Assembly: GCA_030549335.1 (NCBI GenBank)
Contig: CM060188.1
Location: 67,114,696 to 67,178,695, forward strand
Direction of reading: 5' to 3'
Source of the DNA: Pontederia crassipes
Lineage: Eukaryota; Streptophyta; Magnoliopsida; Commelinales; Pontederiaceae
DNA length: 64,000 nucleotides
Position 1 is the stretch's first letter, and each line of letters starts with the position of its first letter. Of the stretch, positions 1 to 12,311 are shown one piece after another. Position numbers and translations under genes: made by a program. The notes beneath the pieces were generated by a model. That model ran no database searches. It saw only the letters and a list, made by a program, of their open reading frames with translations, and had not been told where the DNA came from.

Positions 1-993
1 CGGGCTGAATTTCGATGAACTCGGTCCGAATATGGACCTGCTCGGACCGGGTTGCAAAGAACCCGGGCCATGTTCTATTACGTAGAAGACTGCGCAAACC
101 CGCAGGATGCATTTCGATCGTATTTCCGGTGATGGCTGGCATCATCCCACATCATAAAACATAGTACTACAACTAAGGATCAAATAGAGCATGTTTCAAG
201 TCTAAAATCAAGATCTTACAATGAATCTACCCTAGTTTCATACCTTGCAAGTTTCTGTCCAAAAAACTAATCCTGCAGTCTTCTTCTTCCCCTTCCTCTT
301 CCTCTTCCTCTTCATCCCCTCGGCCCAGATGTCTATTCACCATTGCCCTCGTCAGTTGGTTGTTCTCCTGTGGGGGCGACAACTGTCAAGAGCGAGAAGA
401 ATAAAAGGGGTGCACAAAATAGGGGAGAAAAATCTAGAGTCGGCTTGTGGGAAATAAAGAGGTTGATTTGTTTGATTTGGCTTCATATTTATAGAAGATG
501 ATTCAGAGTTTTGGTTGGAAACAAACTCCACTCATATATGTTCCTGATTTTATCTTTTCCCCTTTTTGGTTTTTATTTTATTTTCCTTTTTTTATCTCTA
601 AGATATCTCGGGCATTACAGTATGCATATTAAAAAATATTTAGAATAATAAGCCTTATTCAAATATCTAACAAAGTTCAACAAAATTAATTAGAACTAGA
701 ACTCTTCTACATAGATTAAGAAATCTTCATAATTGCAATGGAGAGATAAAATAAGAAACTAAAAGATAGAAAAGGAAAAGAATTCCTTGACGAAAATTGA
801 ACTACTTTGAATGGATTTCCATGGGAGTAGTAAGAGGCTCTCTGTCTTTGTAGTGAAACTTTGAACTCTAGACTTTGAAAATTTCATTGGTATGATATGA
901 AACTCATTTTATAGGTGAGGATGTGCCCATCCTCTACCATGTCCTCATATTATTAACTCTGCAATTATCTAGACCGAGAGATCTAGTGAAATC
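1..993. other. AT-rich non-coding flank
   Basis: No gene is supported here. The first 120 bases are rich in CGGGT/ACCCG words, like the 8.07-8.44 kb stretch, and may be the edge of an old element. A pyrimidine microsatellite of CTTCCT-type units lies at about 280-320. A 70-codon frame over it owes its Phe/Leu-rich stretch to that tract and shows no domain. Confidence 0.6.
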
Positions 994-1245
994 ATGAACA
1001 CGTATTGTGTTTCCAATGCCAATCTCATTTTTTTAAAGTGGTTTCCATCAAATTTTGAGATTTTAGAGATATTTTCTAGTATGAACATGAAAGTTTCCAT
1101 AAATGCAATTGATGATAAGAAGGATCTTCCAGTAATTTTTGATGATCAAAACAATGTTGAGGATTTCAGAGATAAAGAAACTGAAGCTAATGAAGAAACC
1201 TTGCAATTTATATTTGGTTCAATTACAAGATCAAGAGCAAAATAA
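994..1245 (+). pseudogene. Remnant of Ty3/gypsy polyprotein C-terminus
   Basis: This 83-codon open frame ends in an acidic stretch followed by GSITRSRAK and a stop. A G-P-x-TRSRAK-x-LQ motif is typical of the extreme C-terminus of plant Ty3/gypsy polyproteins, just before the polypurine tract and 3' LTR. Past the stop the same frame still reads a recognisable tail (QIGPHEES), so the stop is probably a mutation. A second diverged copy lies inverted at about 3,540-3,250, where the homologous stretch reads RAKQLQATIENYFQRG on the minus strand. The integrase and everything upstream are missing. The family assignment rests on the motif and the repeat context only. Confidence 0.5.
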
Positions 1246-1800
1246 TTTCATGCTACAATAGAAAGCCATTTTCAAAGTGGCCCTAGAACTATGGATCAGA
1301 TCCAACTTCACAACGTGTTACAAATTGGGCCACATGAAGAGTCATGCTAATTTGGACCAAATAAATCATGATTTAACCATATTTATTTAGAAAATTCAAA
1401 ATTAATTATATATGGAAAATTTTGCTAAAAGTTGTAAAAGGAATTGATTTGATTATTTTAGAAAACTAGTTACTTTACTTATAGGCTATGTTAGGACTTT
1501 TTCTTCCACCCCAAATTCTGATTTCTAGGGCCTATAAATATTGGTATTTGTTATTATTTTAGACATCATTGAATCTATTGAATTTTGACTTAATTATTTT
1601 TGTTGTGAGGGAACTTCTGCAATCTATTCTTCATGAACTTTCACATTGTTAATTACAAGGTAATCTTGTGATTAAATACATCAATTTATAATATCGGTTC
1701 TTTGGATCATTGGTAAGCTTGAGGTTGATCTCGTTTCTCTTGATTGTCATATATTGTTTCGGTCACTCAACACATCGATCTTGAATATCGTATCAGTTAG
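1081..1800 (+). repeat. Inverted repeat arm A (Ty3/gypsy tail plus LTR-like DNA)
   Basis: This stretch matches the reverse complement of about 2,820-3,540 with many substitutions and small indels. Shared anchors include CAATTGATGATAAGAAGGAT, GGACCAAAT/GGACCAATTTG near 1,360, and GATCTCGTTTCTCTTGAT near 1,725. The coding-like tail is followed by DNA that behaves as LTR sequence. The two arms face each other across about 1 kb. Confidence 0.6.
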
Positions 1801-1826
1801 TATCACTTTGATCTGATCACTCACTT

Positions 1827-1964
1827 TTACATCATTATTTTTTCTTGGTTTTGTTGTATAACTTGTCGTAGTTGTGCAATTTGATCCTTCAACACATCTA
1901 CTTGATCATGAAGTTCAGTAATCATATTTTCAAGTTGTTGAAAATGTTGTGTCATGACTTCCAT
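1827..1964 (-). pseudogene. Possible gag N-terminal coiled-coil fragment
   Basis: Reading the minus strand from the ATG at 1,964 gives 45 codons, beginning MEVMTQHFQQLENMITELHD and continuing with more Gln-rich heptad-like sequence to a TAA at 1,827-1,829. Gag proteins of plant Ty3/gypsy elements often open with a short Gln/Leu-rich helix like this. No capsid, zinc knuckle or protease follows. It lies between two inverted polyprotein-tail copies, which fits a decayed or nested retroelement. A chance frame in AT-rich DNA is a real alternative. Confidence 0.3.
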
Positions 1965-2819
1965 CATTCTTATCATCAATTTATTTGTTTACAAGATTAA
2001 GCTATTTGTCCTTTCTTGTTGACGTTGTAAGAAATTTTTGCATCAAAAGTTAATATTAAAAGCAACCTCACTACTTCACATGGTGACACTCGTATTTTAC
2101 CTTAACTATATTTAATTTTTTCACTCAATTGTACTCAACACTCAACATTTTTCCTCTCTTGAACCCTCCAACAAGTTTTAAGAGAACTAATGCATGTCAA
2201 CACAAGGTACTGAGCAATTAAATCATTCTAATTTATCAATATGAATGCAAGATTAAAAGTAAAGTTGAAGTTGAATTTGAGATAGAACTCAAAAAAAGAT
2301 TGTCAAATAAGGTGGAATATGAAAGGTTCAGAACCAAAATAAGTCAAGGATCAAGTTTAGATCAATCTGTCCTCACAACTTCGATTGCACTTTCGTGCAA
2401 CAATAATTGATCATCTTCTTGTTTCTATTCTTTCTTTTCTTTTCCTTCTTAACCCTTCCTTTCATCTTTCTTTTTTTAGATTTTTTATTGTAGTTTTTTC
2501 CAGATATTTTTTCCCTTTTTTCCTTTCTTGCACTTTTCTTTTTTCAATTTTTGGAATTTTCTAAAATTTTTCTTGTACAAAAGATTTTGACCAAACCAAT
2601 AGTCAAGATACAATCAGAATAAATAAGGTGTTGGTGGATTGAAGGAAGAAAAGGAAGGAAATACATTAGAGATCAGAGCAAATAAGGAAGACAACTAAGG
2701 TTTGAAGAATAAATAAGCCAAATATTTTTCATATTCTTTTTTCTCTTTTTTAGAAATGAAAATAGGAGATGAGTTGAATAATGAAAGATAACTAGAAAAT
2801 TGGATAAAAAACGTGACTC

Positions 2820-3560
2820 AAGATGATGTCTTGAGTGATCAGGACAATATATCACATCAAGAGAAACGAGATCTAACGAGTTTTACGCAGCAAAATATCA
2901 ACTTCAAAATTATCTGAACTAATAAATTGATAGATTTAATCACAAAATTACATTGTAATTAATAATGTGGAAGTTCACGAATAACATGTTGCAAGAGTTT
3001 CCTCACAACAAAAGTAATTAAGCCAAAATTCAATAAATTCAAAGATGTTGAAAATAATAACAAATACTAGTATTTGAAGGCCATAGAAATCAAAATTTGA
3101 GGTAGAAGAAAAAGGTCTAACTTAGCCTAAAAGTAAGATAATTAGATTCTTGAAATAATCAAATTAATTCCTCTTACAACTCTCAACATAATTTTCACAT
3201 ATAATTATTTACAAAAATCTATATAAATATGGTTAAACTATGATTTAATTTTCTCAAATTATGCTGACTCTTCATGTGGACCAATTTGTAATACGTTGAG
3301 AAGTTGCATCTGATCCATAATTGTAGGCCCACGTTGAAAATAATTTTCTATTGTAGCCTGAAGTTGTTTTGCTCTTGATTTTGTAATTTAACCAATTATA
3401 AATAGCAAAGTTTCTTGATTAGCTTCAGTTTCTTTCTTTTTGACAACAGTATCTTGATCATCGAACATTAGTGGAAGATCCTTCTTATCATCGATTGCAT
3501 TTATGGAAACTTTCATGTTCATATCATTTTTATTGTCAAGGTGAACATGGACCGTTCAAT
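2820..3560 (-). repeat. Inverted repeat arm B (Ty3/gypsy tail plus LTR-like DNA)
   Basis: This is the reverse-orientation partner of 1,081-1,800. On the minus strand it starts with the decayed polyprotein tail (about 3,540-3,250, interrupted by stops) and continues into the same LTR-like DNA up to about 2,820. Divergence between the arms is far higher than for the LTR elements inside the satellite, so both fragments are old. Confidence 0.6.
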
Positions 3561-5000
3561 GAAACATGGTTCGTGTTGTTGAATTTTCCAATTGAATTTA
3601 TTAGTTCAACTTTGGAACTTTTCAACTCAAATTGTGTAGATGGTGGATACAAATTTCACTAAAGAATTTTTATTGATTTGTGCAATGTTTCCAAAATTTA
3701 CCCTCCCACCACGTGACAGTTGAGTTCCTTAGATCGACATTACCTACAATGACCTCTTCTTGTGTTACATATATCAACATAAAGATAAACAATAATACTA
3801 ACAAACTAATTTGACTAACCTGGGAAATCAAACACATTAATTGTTCCTAATAGTTCTATCATTCATTCTATCTATAAGAGTAGCAAATAATTATAAAAAA
3901 ATTAATAACTCTTACCCATGTGCAATTACATCACCATGAGCATTACTACTATACATTCCTCCATATTTTCCTATTCAATTGCATGTAGAATTCAAACACA
4001 AGAATATACAATATCCATGAGTAATGAAACATCATAATACACAAGATAATTGGATAAAATAACTAAATAAAACATATAAGATTTAAACAAACGATAAAGA
4101 AATCACAACATTTCTTCTATTTTCCTTTCATTACATTCTTTGATATTCTTTACCATTCTTTGTTATTCTTCTTTCATGTGTTACAATATATCTTTTACTT
4201 TAACAATACTCTAGGAATTTTTTATGTGTTGTCATTAGCGAGTTTGTCTTCTTTTATTATGGACATCATGACACTTTTGTAACTACTAGTACCCTTGAGC
4301 TAGCAGAAGTGATGATTTTTTTTTTAATTCATGTTCGATCGCTACTTCTATCATCTCATCACAACTAGAACTCATATACATTAAATCTTAGGATTATTTT
4401 TAACACATATAAAACACTAATATTCATACTTTAAATGTTGATATAGTTAAACATTATTATAATATAACCTTATAAACTCTCCAACACTCAGCTCCATGTG
4501 TCATCCTTGTCGTGAGCATCGACCATCTAACCTGTAGGATTCAATTATAGAGAAATATATAAATATATATTGTTCATAAATGTACATATATATGCATACT
4601 CTTCATAAGCAAAGGCTCATATGTAGGGTCAAAGTAATATATTTCTTAAAAGCACTAACTTATATTTTATTCTAAAACATAAAGCATTCATGTGAGCAAG
4701 AATGATAAAATCATGTGAAAAATGATACACAAGTTATCATGAATTAACATACCCTATATTATCAAAGCATATGTTCATGCACTTAAGTATTTTCATATAA
4801 CCATGAACTATAATTAAATGTCATAATAAAATTATATAATATCATATCAAGTTTCATGTTTGTACATTTAATCATTATCATATAAACCTAGTTACCGCAT
4901 CATTTATATCAAAATATATCATATAATTATAAAATACCATAATCAATAATGCACCACGATGTCATTCTCTTGAAAGTGAATGTATGCAAAAGGAATAATA
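3561..5000. other. AT-rich intergenic DNA
   Basis: Strongly AT-rich with many stops in all frames. I see no gene, tRNA, or element ends. Confidence 0.6.
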
Positions 5001-5390
5001 CATACACATATCATATCGCAAATTAGTCAGACATATTATATCACCTCATAAGATATCATATCATCTCATGTAATGGGGTATCTTTTCTATAGAGGACATA
5101 TCATCCCTTATTAAAGGCATCATATCATTCCGTAGGACATCATATCATTCCTATTGGGGAACATATATATCATAGCATCCCATAGAAATGGAATACTTTC
5201 CTGCATAAGAGATATCACTCTAACAAAGAAAATGCAAATGCATAATAATAAGATGCAAATGCAAGACCAATCATATCATATCATCTCTTAATATGTCATA
5301 TCATATCGTAACATTTCATATCATAGCTTATCATATTGTATCATATCATATCATGGCATATCATATCATGTTCTCTTGGGTCGTTATATA
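5000..5390. repeat. Degenerate (TCATA)n-type simple repeat
   Basis: Words such as CATATCAT and TCATATCATATCATCTC recur dozens of times with irregular spacing. It is an expanded, imperfect microsatellite-like tract and is non-coding. Confidence 0.7.
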
Positions 5391-5442
5391 TATATTGATC
5401 TAATAGCAATAATCATATAACAATGAATCGTAATGACACATA

Positions 5443-6080
5443 GGCTGTGTTTGGAAATGGAACTATAGTTCCTTCTAAGTTCTCGATGAATAATTGAATT
5501 GATAAATTAGTTTAGGATATGTTTGGATGGAGTGGAATGTAATGATGAGGATATAGGGAGTTGATGTGATAGGAAAAAGTAAATGTGATGAATTAATTTT
5601 TGGTGAGTTATGAATTAAAAATTATTATTATAAATATAAAATATAATTCTTTTACTAATAAAAATAAAAGTATAAATTATTTTTTTATGGAAAAAGTATG
5701 TTTAAAAATTGTTATTTAAATACAAAAAACATTTTAAATTAATTATATTTAACTAAATATAAAATTTTTAATAAAATAATAAGTAATAAATAATATTATA
5801 TTAATCCTTTATTATAAATATTTTATATTTAATAAATAAATTATTTTATAAGATAAATGTGAGAGAGTGAAAATAAGAAAAGAAAAGAAAAAAAAGTTAG
5901 AAAAAAATGGTTGTCACGTCAGCCCAAAACAAAGAGAGAGAAACGTGCTACCTGGATCATGTGATCCTGATTCCAAATGGCTTGGTTCTACCTCGGGAAC
6001 CAAGCCACCCTATAGCATTTGGGGAACTAAACTAGAACCAAGCCTTGGTTCCAATTTAGTTCCCCAACCAAACGCCCCCC
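5443..6080. mobile_element. MITE, probably PIF/Harbinger (Tourist)-like
   Basis: The left end reads GGCTGTGTTTGGAAATGGAA and the complement of the right end reads GGGGGGCGTTTGGTTGGGGA, so the terminal inverted repeats share the GTTTGG core. Both ends are flanked by TA, with TAA after the right end. The interior is very AT-rich and has no transposase. A second TIR-like start (GGATATGTTTGGATGG) lies inside at 5,515, so the left part may be a nested or alternative end. The interior is clearly homologous to 11,555-11,998, which shows this is a dispersed family. The superfamily is inferred from TIR style and the short flanking duplication. Confidence 0.6.
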
Positions 6081-6082
6081 TA

Positions 6083-8070
6083 AGAAATAAATGTGAGAAC
6101 TTATCCATATCAATTTCATATAAATTTAATTTCACATACTTTAATTTGCATTCTTATAGCTATCTCCTAATATGAACAAAGCATAATATAACTCTTGACC
6201 AAATATCCATTTTAACATTTCTTATAAGCCATTGTAATGTATAATGTGCCATTTGGCATACATAATGAGCTAAAACTTTATAAACATGAATCCACCCTAC
6301 ATATCTCTTTTTAAGCTTGTTTTTCTCTAAATTCTTATTTCTCACACCTCAAGACAATAGATCACCATCCTTGGTGGGAGAAACAAGTGATCGAAGATAA
6401 ACAATCTATAAATCTTTAGTATAAACTTCACATACTCATGTGTGAACATTTTATGTTCAATCCCTAAACATTATGAATCTGCACTATCATAGGTTTTATA
6501 GCTGTAGAAGAACTATTCATAGCTCATGCTAGACAAGTTCAAAATTGTGAATATGATTTTGTATAAAATCATACTTCCACGGTCGAGCTAAATTAATTTT
6601 ATGACTTATTTCATTCTGGTTTGACTCCAAAAAAATTGACATTCCAACTTAAATCATCTGATTATCTCCTATCTTGGCAAATTTAGTGACCATCAAAGAT
6701 AAATTCATATCTTGATAAAATTAAGGTCAAATCATGGGGCATAAATTTAGAAATAAAAATCTAAAATTTAATTCTTTAAACAGCCCTACCAAAAAAATTT
6801 GATATATGGAGTCAGTTTTTCTTCTTTTATTCACTCTTAGCAGATAGAGTGACGCACAATGATACATTCATAGCATTAGGTATACAAAACCTTTTGAGAT
6901 GATTCAACTGGAAACTCATACTAGATTTATTATCCTTTTGTCCCTTAAATATCATAATATATTATTTCATGTCCAGTTTAATACATAATTTACAATTTGG
7001 ACCAATTATTTCATTAAACAGTATGACATGCCCTTAAAAATGATGGCATAACTTTCATTTTACAACTCTTATTAACATGATTCTAAAGATTGCATAAACT
7101 AGACTAAAAAAACATAGAACATGTTAAATTTCATATTTTTTAAGGAGAAATGATAAGAAGGGACTTGTAAGAGAAAATACCATCAACCTAGAGTTAGAAA
7201 TATCATCTTGAGTGAATTCTCTTGCCAAATTTTCTCCAACCTCCACAAAAGAAATATTTCTCTGAAAATTTGTTGTGTTTTTTTAGAGAGATAGATGAGA
7301 CTCCATGAAGTTTTAAAGATTTACACCACAAGTAAATGTTGGTTAGGAAAATTTTTCAAGCATGAGGCAAGTTGCTAAGCAACTTGCATGTTGAGTTTAA
7401 ATCACTTGTTCAGTCAAATTTTGACACCACAAAATCATTAATTTTATAAATGAATACATTAGTCATTATTAATGTTATATTATGATAATATAATCCCTAT
7501 AATTTACTCACATATTTTATGTATTAAATATTTTTTACACACGTATTTTTTCCATATGCCACTTGGAAATATTTGATTGGCCCTCCAGACTAATCAAATG
7601 ATAATAACCATATGCATACTTAAACATATGAGTATAGACCTTTAGTATTTTGTGATTACTAATCATACTTTAATTCCTTAATTAAACATAACTAATTTTT
7701 AGTACGTTAATAAATGGCATTATAATGTATACTCCAACACATGTATTCAAATAGTTGTTAGTCATACAACATATAATCCTATATATATGGATTAGTTCGT
7801 GGATGTTACAACTTTCATGCATACGGTCAAGATGGATTAAGTCAAGTTCAAAAAGTGGGTACCTCATATTAGAAATAAATAGAAATTGAGATTGATATAA
7901 AAATCTTAGATGGGCTATTAATACCCACTATTAACTATTTCATTATGTTATCTTACAATCAGTGACGATGATAATCATGTGTTACAACTTTTATTTTTGA
8001 CTTAATTGCCATTCTTACAATTAAATAACATTAACATCAAAACTATGAAAGAAACTAGGTAAGGTACCTT
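6083..8070. other. AT-rich intergenic DNA
   Basis: Stops are frequent in every frame. I find no coding frame, structural RNA or element ends that I can support. Confidence 0.55.
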
Positions 8071-8440
8071 TAAACTCGGGCTAGGTTTGGACAGAACCCG
8101 AATCGTGTTTTCGAAAATACGGGTCATGTTCTTCAGTTAACTTTTCAAATAATTTTTTTGACAAAACCTGAGTCAGATTGGTCCGAGTTCAACTGTAAAT
8201 ACTTTAAGCATCCAATTAAATAATCCTTGGGTGGGTGTATAACAAACTCGGTCCAGGCCAATCGACCATCGTCAAATGCTCGTAATATTGAAGAGGAACC
8301 CAACCAGGGTTCTCTGAAGTTCAGGCCAAGTTTCATCCGAATTTGGGTTGAATTTGAATCCACCATGCCAAATTACACAAAATGCTAAGAACCCAAGCCG
8401 AGTTTCTTTAGCGTCGGTTGAGTTTCATCTCACTAGAACT
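8071..8440. other. CGGGT/ACCCGA-rich segment, possible old MITE
   Basis: Scattered words such as ACTCGG, AACCCGAA, CGGGTC and GGTCCGAGTT resemble the CGGGT-rich hAT MITE at 12,312-12,784 and the start of the window. No matching terminal inverted repeats or target duplication could be found, so this is only a suggestion. Confidence 0.3.
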
Positions 8441-9151
8441 TTAGTGCCATTTTCTGAAAGTTTATCTCCAATTCACGGTCAATAAAGTATTTCTTTCGAC
8501 ATAAAAAACTTCATGGCATGGATTCATGGATAATAGGAGAACATAATTTGTACATTTGTATTAAGAAATCATATCAAAAAATGAACCTAAAATCTTATGT
8601 ACCTTTGCTATTTCAACTACCTTAAACCTTAAAGTTTAAGTATGTTTCCTTGTGAGTCTACTTAAGTAACGATCACAACTCAGATACTCTTTGATATAGC
8701 TATCAACAATGAGTAAATTACCAAAAATTGCAACAACGCACGGACGTTAGAAAAAGAAGATATTTGGATTCAAAGTTGGTGGTAAAATTATTTTTTGAAT
8801 AGAGGCATCCTAGTTGGGGAAGGGGGTTTAATTTATAGGAAAAACTAATTTTGAGATTATTTTAATTATAATACAAAAATAAGTTATATTCCATCTCTAA
8901 TCCACATCTGAATAATATCTTTAACATTTCACAATTATCTTTAATTAAATCATTTATTTCTTCTTTTTATTCCTTTCTTTTCTTTAATTTGAATTTCTAA
9001 CCTCCCTCGATTTCATTTATTCTCCATTTCAAAGAAATTTATAATTAAATAATTAAATATATTATTTATCTATTTAAATTAATCTAAAAAAGTTGGATTG
9101 TTACAACCTATGTGGGGGCTCTTCCCCCCTTGCATGATTGGGTTGCACTTG
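8441..9151. other. AT-rich intergenic DNA
   Basis: No gene or element is visible. The last 50 bases become less AT-rich as the old LTR element begins. Confidence 0.5.
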
Positions 9152-9875
9152 TGTCACGAGGCATTTTTTCATGACACACACAAAGCTTTACAGCCTCAAT
9201 GCCACCCAACATAAGTTTGTGGCCCCTTAGAGCCATCCAATATCTACCCGCAGTCGTCCTGGACTGTGTAATCTTACAAAGTACCAAGTTAATAGTTTTT
9301 GTAGTGAGTTTTGTAAGGTTATCCTTATGAATGGTCAAGATACCTCTAAAGTTTTATTCTTTTACATTTTCACCTTTGTATTTAAACTTAATAGAGCTAG
9401 ACAACGACAATCTTGTAATATTGGAAGCAGGTAAAACTGCACCCCATACACTATTCTCCATATCGTATGTCGCCAATCCAACTTTCGTACCTATAATATA
9501 TTAAGGAGAAGCCTACGAGTATAACCACAAGCCCATATGTATTTGTGTTCCTATATAATGCAAGTAAGCTTCTTAGTTCTAGTGATTGTGCATTAAATGT
9601 GGGGTGGCAACCCACATCAACACTTCTCAGTGTCCCATAATTCTACAAATGGCCATTCAGATGTCAAGCACCAACATTGGTGCCTCAACACGCTAGGGTC
9701 ACGACCCATGATAACTCATTGAACATTCTCGTCATGTCTTTTATTGAAAACCTATAAGAAAGACTATGGGCAAGTCATCTTGACCACACCATTGCATACT
9801 CAAAACAAGCTTGGTTATGTACCCCTTCGCCTAGCCTCCATTTGTGATCCTGTGCTCAAGAATGACCCCATGATA
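9152..9875 (+). repeat. 5' LTR of the old element
   Basis: It begins TGTCAC and ends ATGATA, a decayed form of the family's GTGACA end. A TATA-like TATAAGAA near 9,750 sits where TATAAGAG lies in the younger copies. The primer binding site follows after AG. Confidence 0.7.
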
Positions 9876-9877
9876 AG

Positions 9878-9889
9878 TGGTATCACAAC
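9878..9889 (+). other. Decayed primer binding site
   Basis: TGGTATCACAAC occupies the position of TGGTATCAGAGC, the complement of the initiator-Met tRNA 3' end, in the younger copies. Confidence 0.65.
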
Positions 9890-10307
9890 ATTTCATCCTG
9901 CTTGCATCTATGCGACAATGACCTACTTGTGTCGTCGCAATGTTCCCTAGCATGAAAAAAATCCGTACGCTTGCAAACTCCCAAGTGCACTAGCACCACG
10001 TTCCCAAATCATGGATGCTAACAATGAATGCTTAGCAAGCTTCATTTTCGCACGCTCAATCATGCCCCATAGAAAGTTCCTCATGCACATGTATCAATCA
10101 CTTCAAGGAACATTCGTCGTTCACTATCATGACAAATCGATCTTCTTGCCTAACCAAGATAATCATGTATCATTCACTCGAGAAAGTCACCACTGCGTAC
10201 ATCCAATCATGATTCCTTAAGTGTCGTGTTGCATCAAAAAGAGTTTCCTTATGCCCAGCCATAATGATCTTGTGTTACTCATATCGTGAGTTCGCATTAC
10301 ATGTCCA

Positions 10308-10683
10308 CAAGGGCGGACCAAACCTCAAAGAAGAAGCCTGATCCGAAGGGACAAAAGAAGATTCTGCAAACACTTATACTGTACCAGAGTGAATATGATC
10401 TCCACCAAATATACGTAATGCTTTAGTTGGGGGAGGGGGGGGGGAGTTGGCAAAAATAAAGAGTAAAATAGTATAAATATACGAGGAGGCCAAGTTCCAG
10501 CACAAGACCTCTATAAGTGGTATTTAAGTAAGCAACCACTAACTAAGTTGGAAGACATACAAGTTTCATACTAAATTTACAAAACAAATGCCTTAATTTA
10601 AATTTTTTTTATCATGTTTTAATATATAGTATTAATAGAGTTCTAAAATCTTGAGGGGGCCCTGTAACATAGGTCCGCCCCTG
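10308..10683. mobile_element. hAT-type MITE nested in the old LTR element
   Basis: The ends are CAAGGGCGGACC and, in complement, CAGGGGCGGACC, matching at 11 of 12 positions. Both sides carry the 8-bp duplication CATGTCCA (10,300-10,307 and 10,684-10,691). Eight-bp duplications and CAGGGGCGGA-type ends are characteristic of plant hAT elements. The 376-bp interior is AT-rich with a short poly-G tract near 10,434 and has no transposase. The related elements at 23.8 and 36.9 kb lack this insert, so it arrived after the host copy. Confidence 0.88.
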
Positions 10684-11554
10684 CATGTCCAACCGTGTAA
10701 CTCAAAAGTACTTATGTCATATTCAGAGACTATGGTCTTGTCCAGCACTCCGTGACAACACATTGTATGATAAGTCATGCAATGTGAAGCATCCAACCAC
10801 TCAACAGTAGAAGTTAGCACAACGTCAAGCATCAATGTTCAACATCCCTTTCGACAATGAAACACCATATGAAAACATCTTGGTGTGTCGTTAGCCCAAC
10901 TTGCCATGTCTATATGACTCCTGCAAATGGGGTAAAGCATTGACCTTTTATAAACACTTCAGGGCGAGTTGTCAGTTTAGCCTATTTCATCAAGTGTCCT
11001 CCCGCAAGCAGCGTAATGTCATCCATCAAGAACTGGAATGAGCCTATTACTTGCAAACACAAACCGACGCCTCAAACCCAATGACCATCTTGACAAATGA
11101 TCTAAGCGTCGGCATGCTATTGTTAAGTGCTCCACCGCCAACCAAAAGAAGGTATGTCTTTTTTCTCATCCAACATCTCGAGCAATCTAAACAGCCTCCA
11201 AAATCTATGTCCAAGGCTCGGAAGACATGTCATTGACGTTGTCCTTCCGAATGGAGATGAAGGTGAAGTTGGATGCCCTTGCCATAAGCTATCCAATGCG
11301 AGTTCGTTTGCCATCAAACAAAACATCTTCATGAGCATCCTTGTAGATCAGTGAAGATCAGAACGACAACTCTTCCACGAGAGCCAATCGCTCAGTGGAC
11401 AAGGAAGTCAAAGGTGCACGATCTTTGTTGATAAGCGAGAGGAATGTCAACGACACCGACGAGCACAATGGCATTGCGCTCCGTCCATGCCCAAAGTTGT
11501 TGAAGCTTCAAGAGAGATCTCAAGATCGAAAGAAGACACATCCCAACAAATCTC

Positions 11555-11998
11555 GAATTAAAAATGATTATGATAATTATAAGTATAATTTTATTATTAA
11601 TTCAAATTAAATTATAGAATAAAAAATTTTATGAAAAGCATTTGTTAAAAAATATATTATTTTAATATAAAAATCATTTTTCAAATTAATTTTATTTAAT
11701 GAAATATTAAATTTTTTTAATGAAATAATAATTAATAAATAATATTATATTAATCCTTTATTAAAATTATTTTATGTTTATTAAATAATTTATTTTATGA
11801 AAAATATTGTGTGAGAAAAGAAAATGAATTAAAAAAAGTAACATGTCGCGTCAAACCAAAAAATGGAACAACTCCTAACCAGGAGAGGTGGAATCAAGGT
11901 CGCGTGACCCTGGCTCCACCCATTTAGTTCTCGCTCGGGAACTTGGTTCCGGGCAGGTGTTTGGCGAACCGGGAGCAGTTTCGCAAACAAACGAACCC
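11555..11998. mobile_element. 5'-truncated second copy of the 5.4-kb MITE
   Basis: From GAATTAAAAATGATTATG onward the sequence aligns with 5,612-6,080, including the motif AATAATATTATATTAATCCT and the GTTCC-rich right end. The right TIR complement is GGGTTCGTTTG, followed by TAA. The left part is missing where the old LTR element stops, so a deletion or rearrangement joined the two. Confidence 0.7.
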
Positions 11999-12000
11999 TA

Positions 12001-12303
12001 AGGGTGAGGTGATCCTATGCTCTACATTCGACGGATGGATGACTCAATATTAGTTGTGTCATGGACGTGCTTCGCAAACATCCTTTTTATGTAATCATGC
12101 ATCTAATCAACATACTAAGTTAGTCTAGATGCTTATATAGTCAAGTTTGTGTGTAGTAATTACTATTTGGATTAAAGCATAATAATAGTTAAATTATTGA
12201 TAAGCATTATAAAGAAAATATATAAAATTATTAGGAATAAATTTTAATATTTGTAAATATTATAATACATATGCTTAACTACAATTAATTAGGGTTAATA
12301 AGA
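12001..12303. other. AT-rich spacer between two MITEs
   Basis: Nothing recognisable beyond ordinary AT-rich DNA. Confidence 0.5.
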
Positions 12304-12311
12304 GGTTAAAT

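Larger units (their letters stand above)
9152..11553 (+). mobile_element. Old 3'-truncated non-autonomous LTR retrotransposon
   Basis: This copy is collinear with the element at 36,881-40,434 and with the minus-strand element at 23,821-28,159, but much more diverged. It starts TGTCACGAGGCATTTT, has a 5' LTR to about 9,875 and a mutated primer binding site, and runs into the internal region. Homology ends at about 11,553, where a truncated MITE begins, so the 3' part and 3' LTR are lost. No retroviral protein domain is readable. It is interrupted by a 376-bp hAT MITE at 10,308. Confidence 0.75.

Noticed and set aside
5867..6175. 102-codon frame starting in a Lys-rich stretch
   Set aside because: It lies over the right half and terminal repeat of a MITE and runs out of the element; composition explains it.
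3561..9151. tRNA or other structured RNA genes in the AT-rich flank
   Set aside because: I saw no box A/box B pair or cloverleaf-like arrangement; the stretch is too AT-rich and irregular.
11990..12010. CCCTAAGGG resembling a telomere repeat
   Set aside because: A single short palindromic word at a MITE edge; no tandem TTTAGGG units are present.
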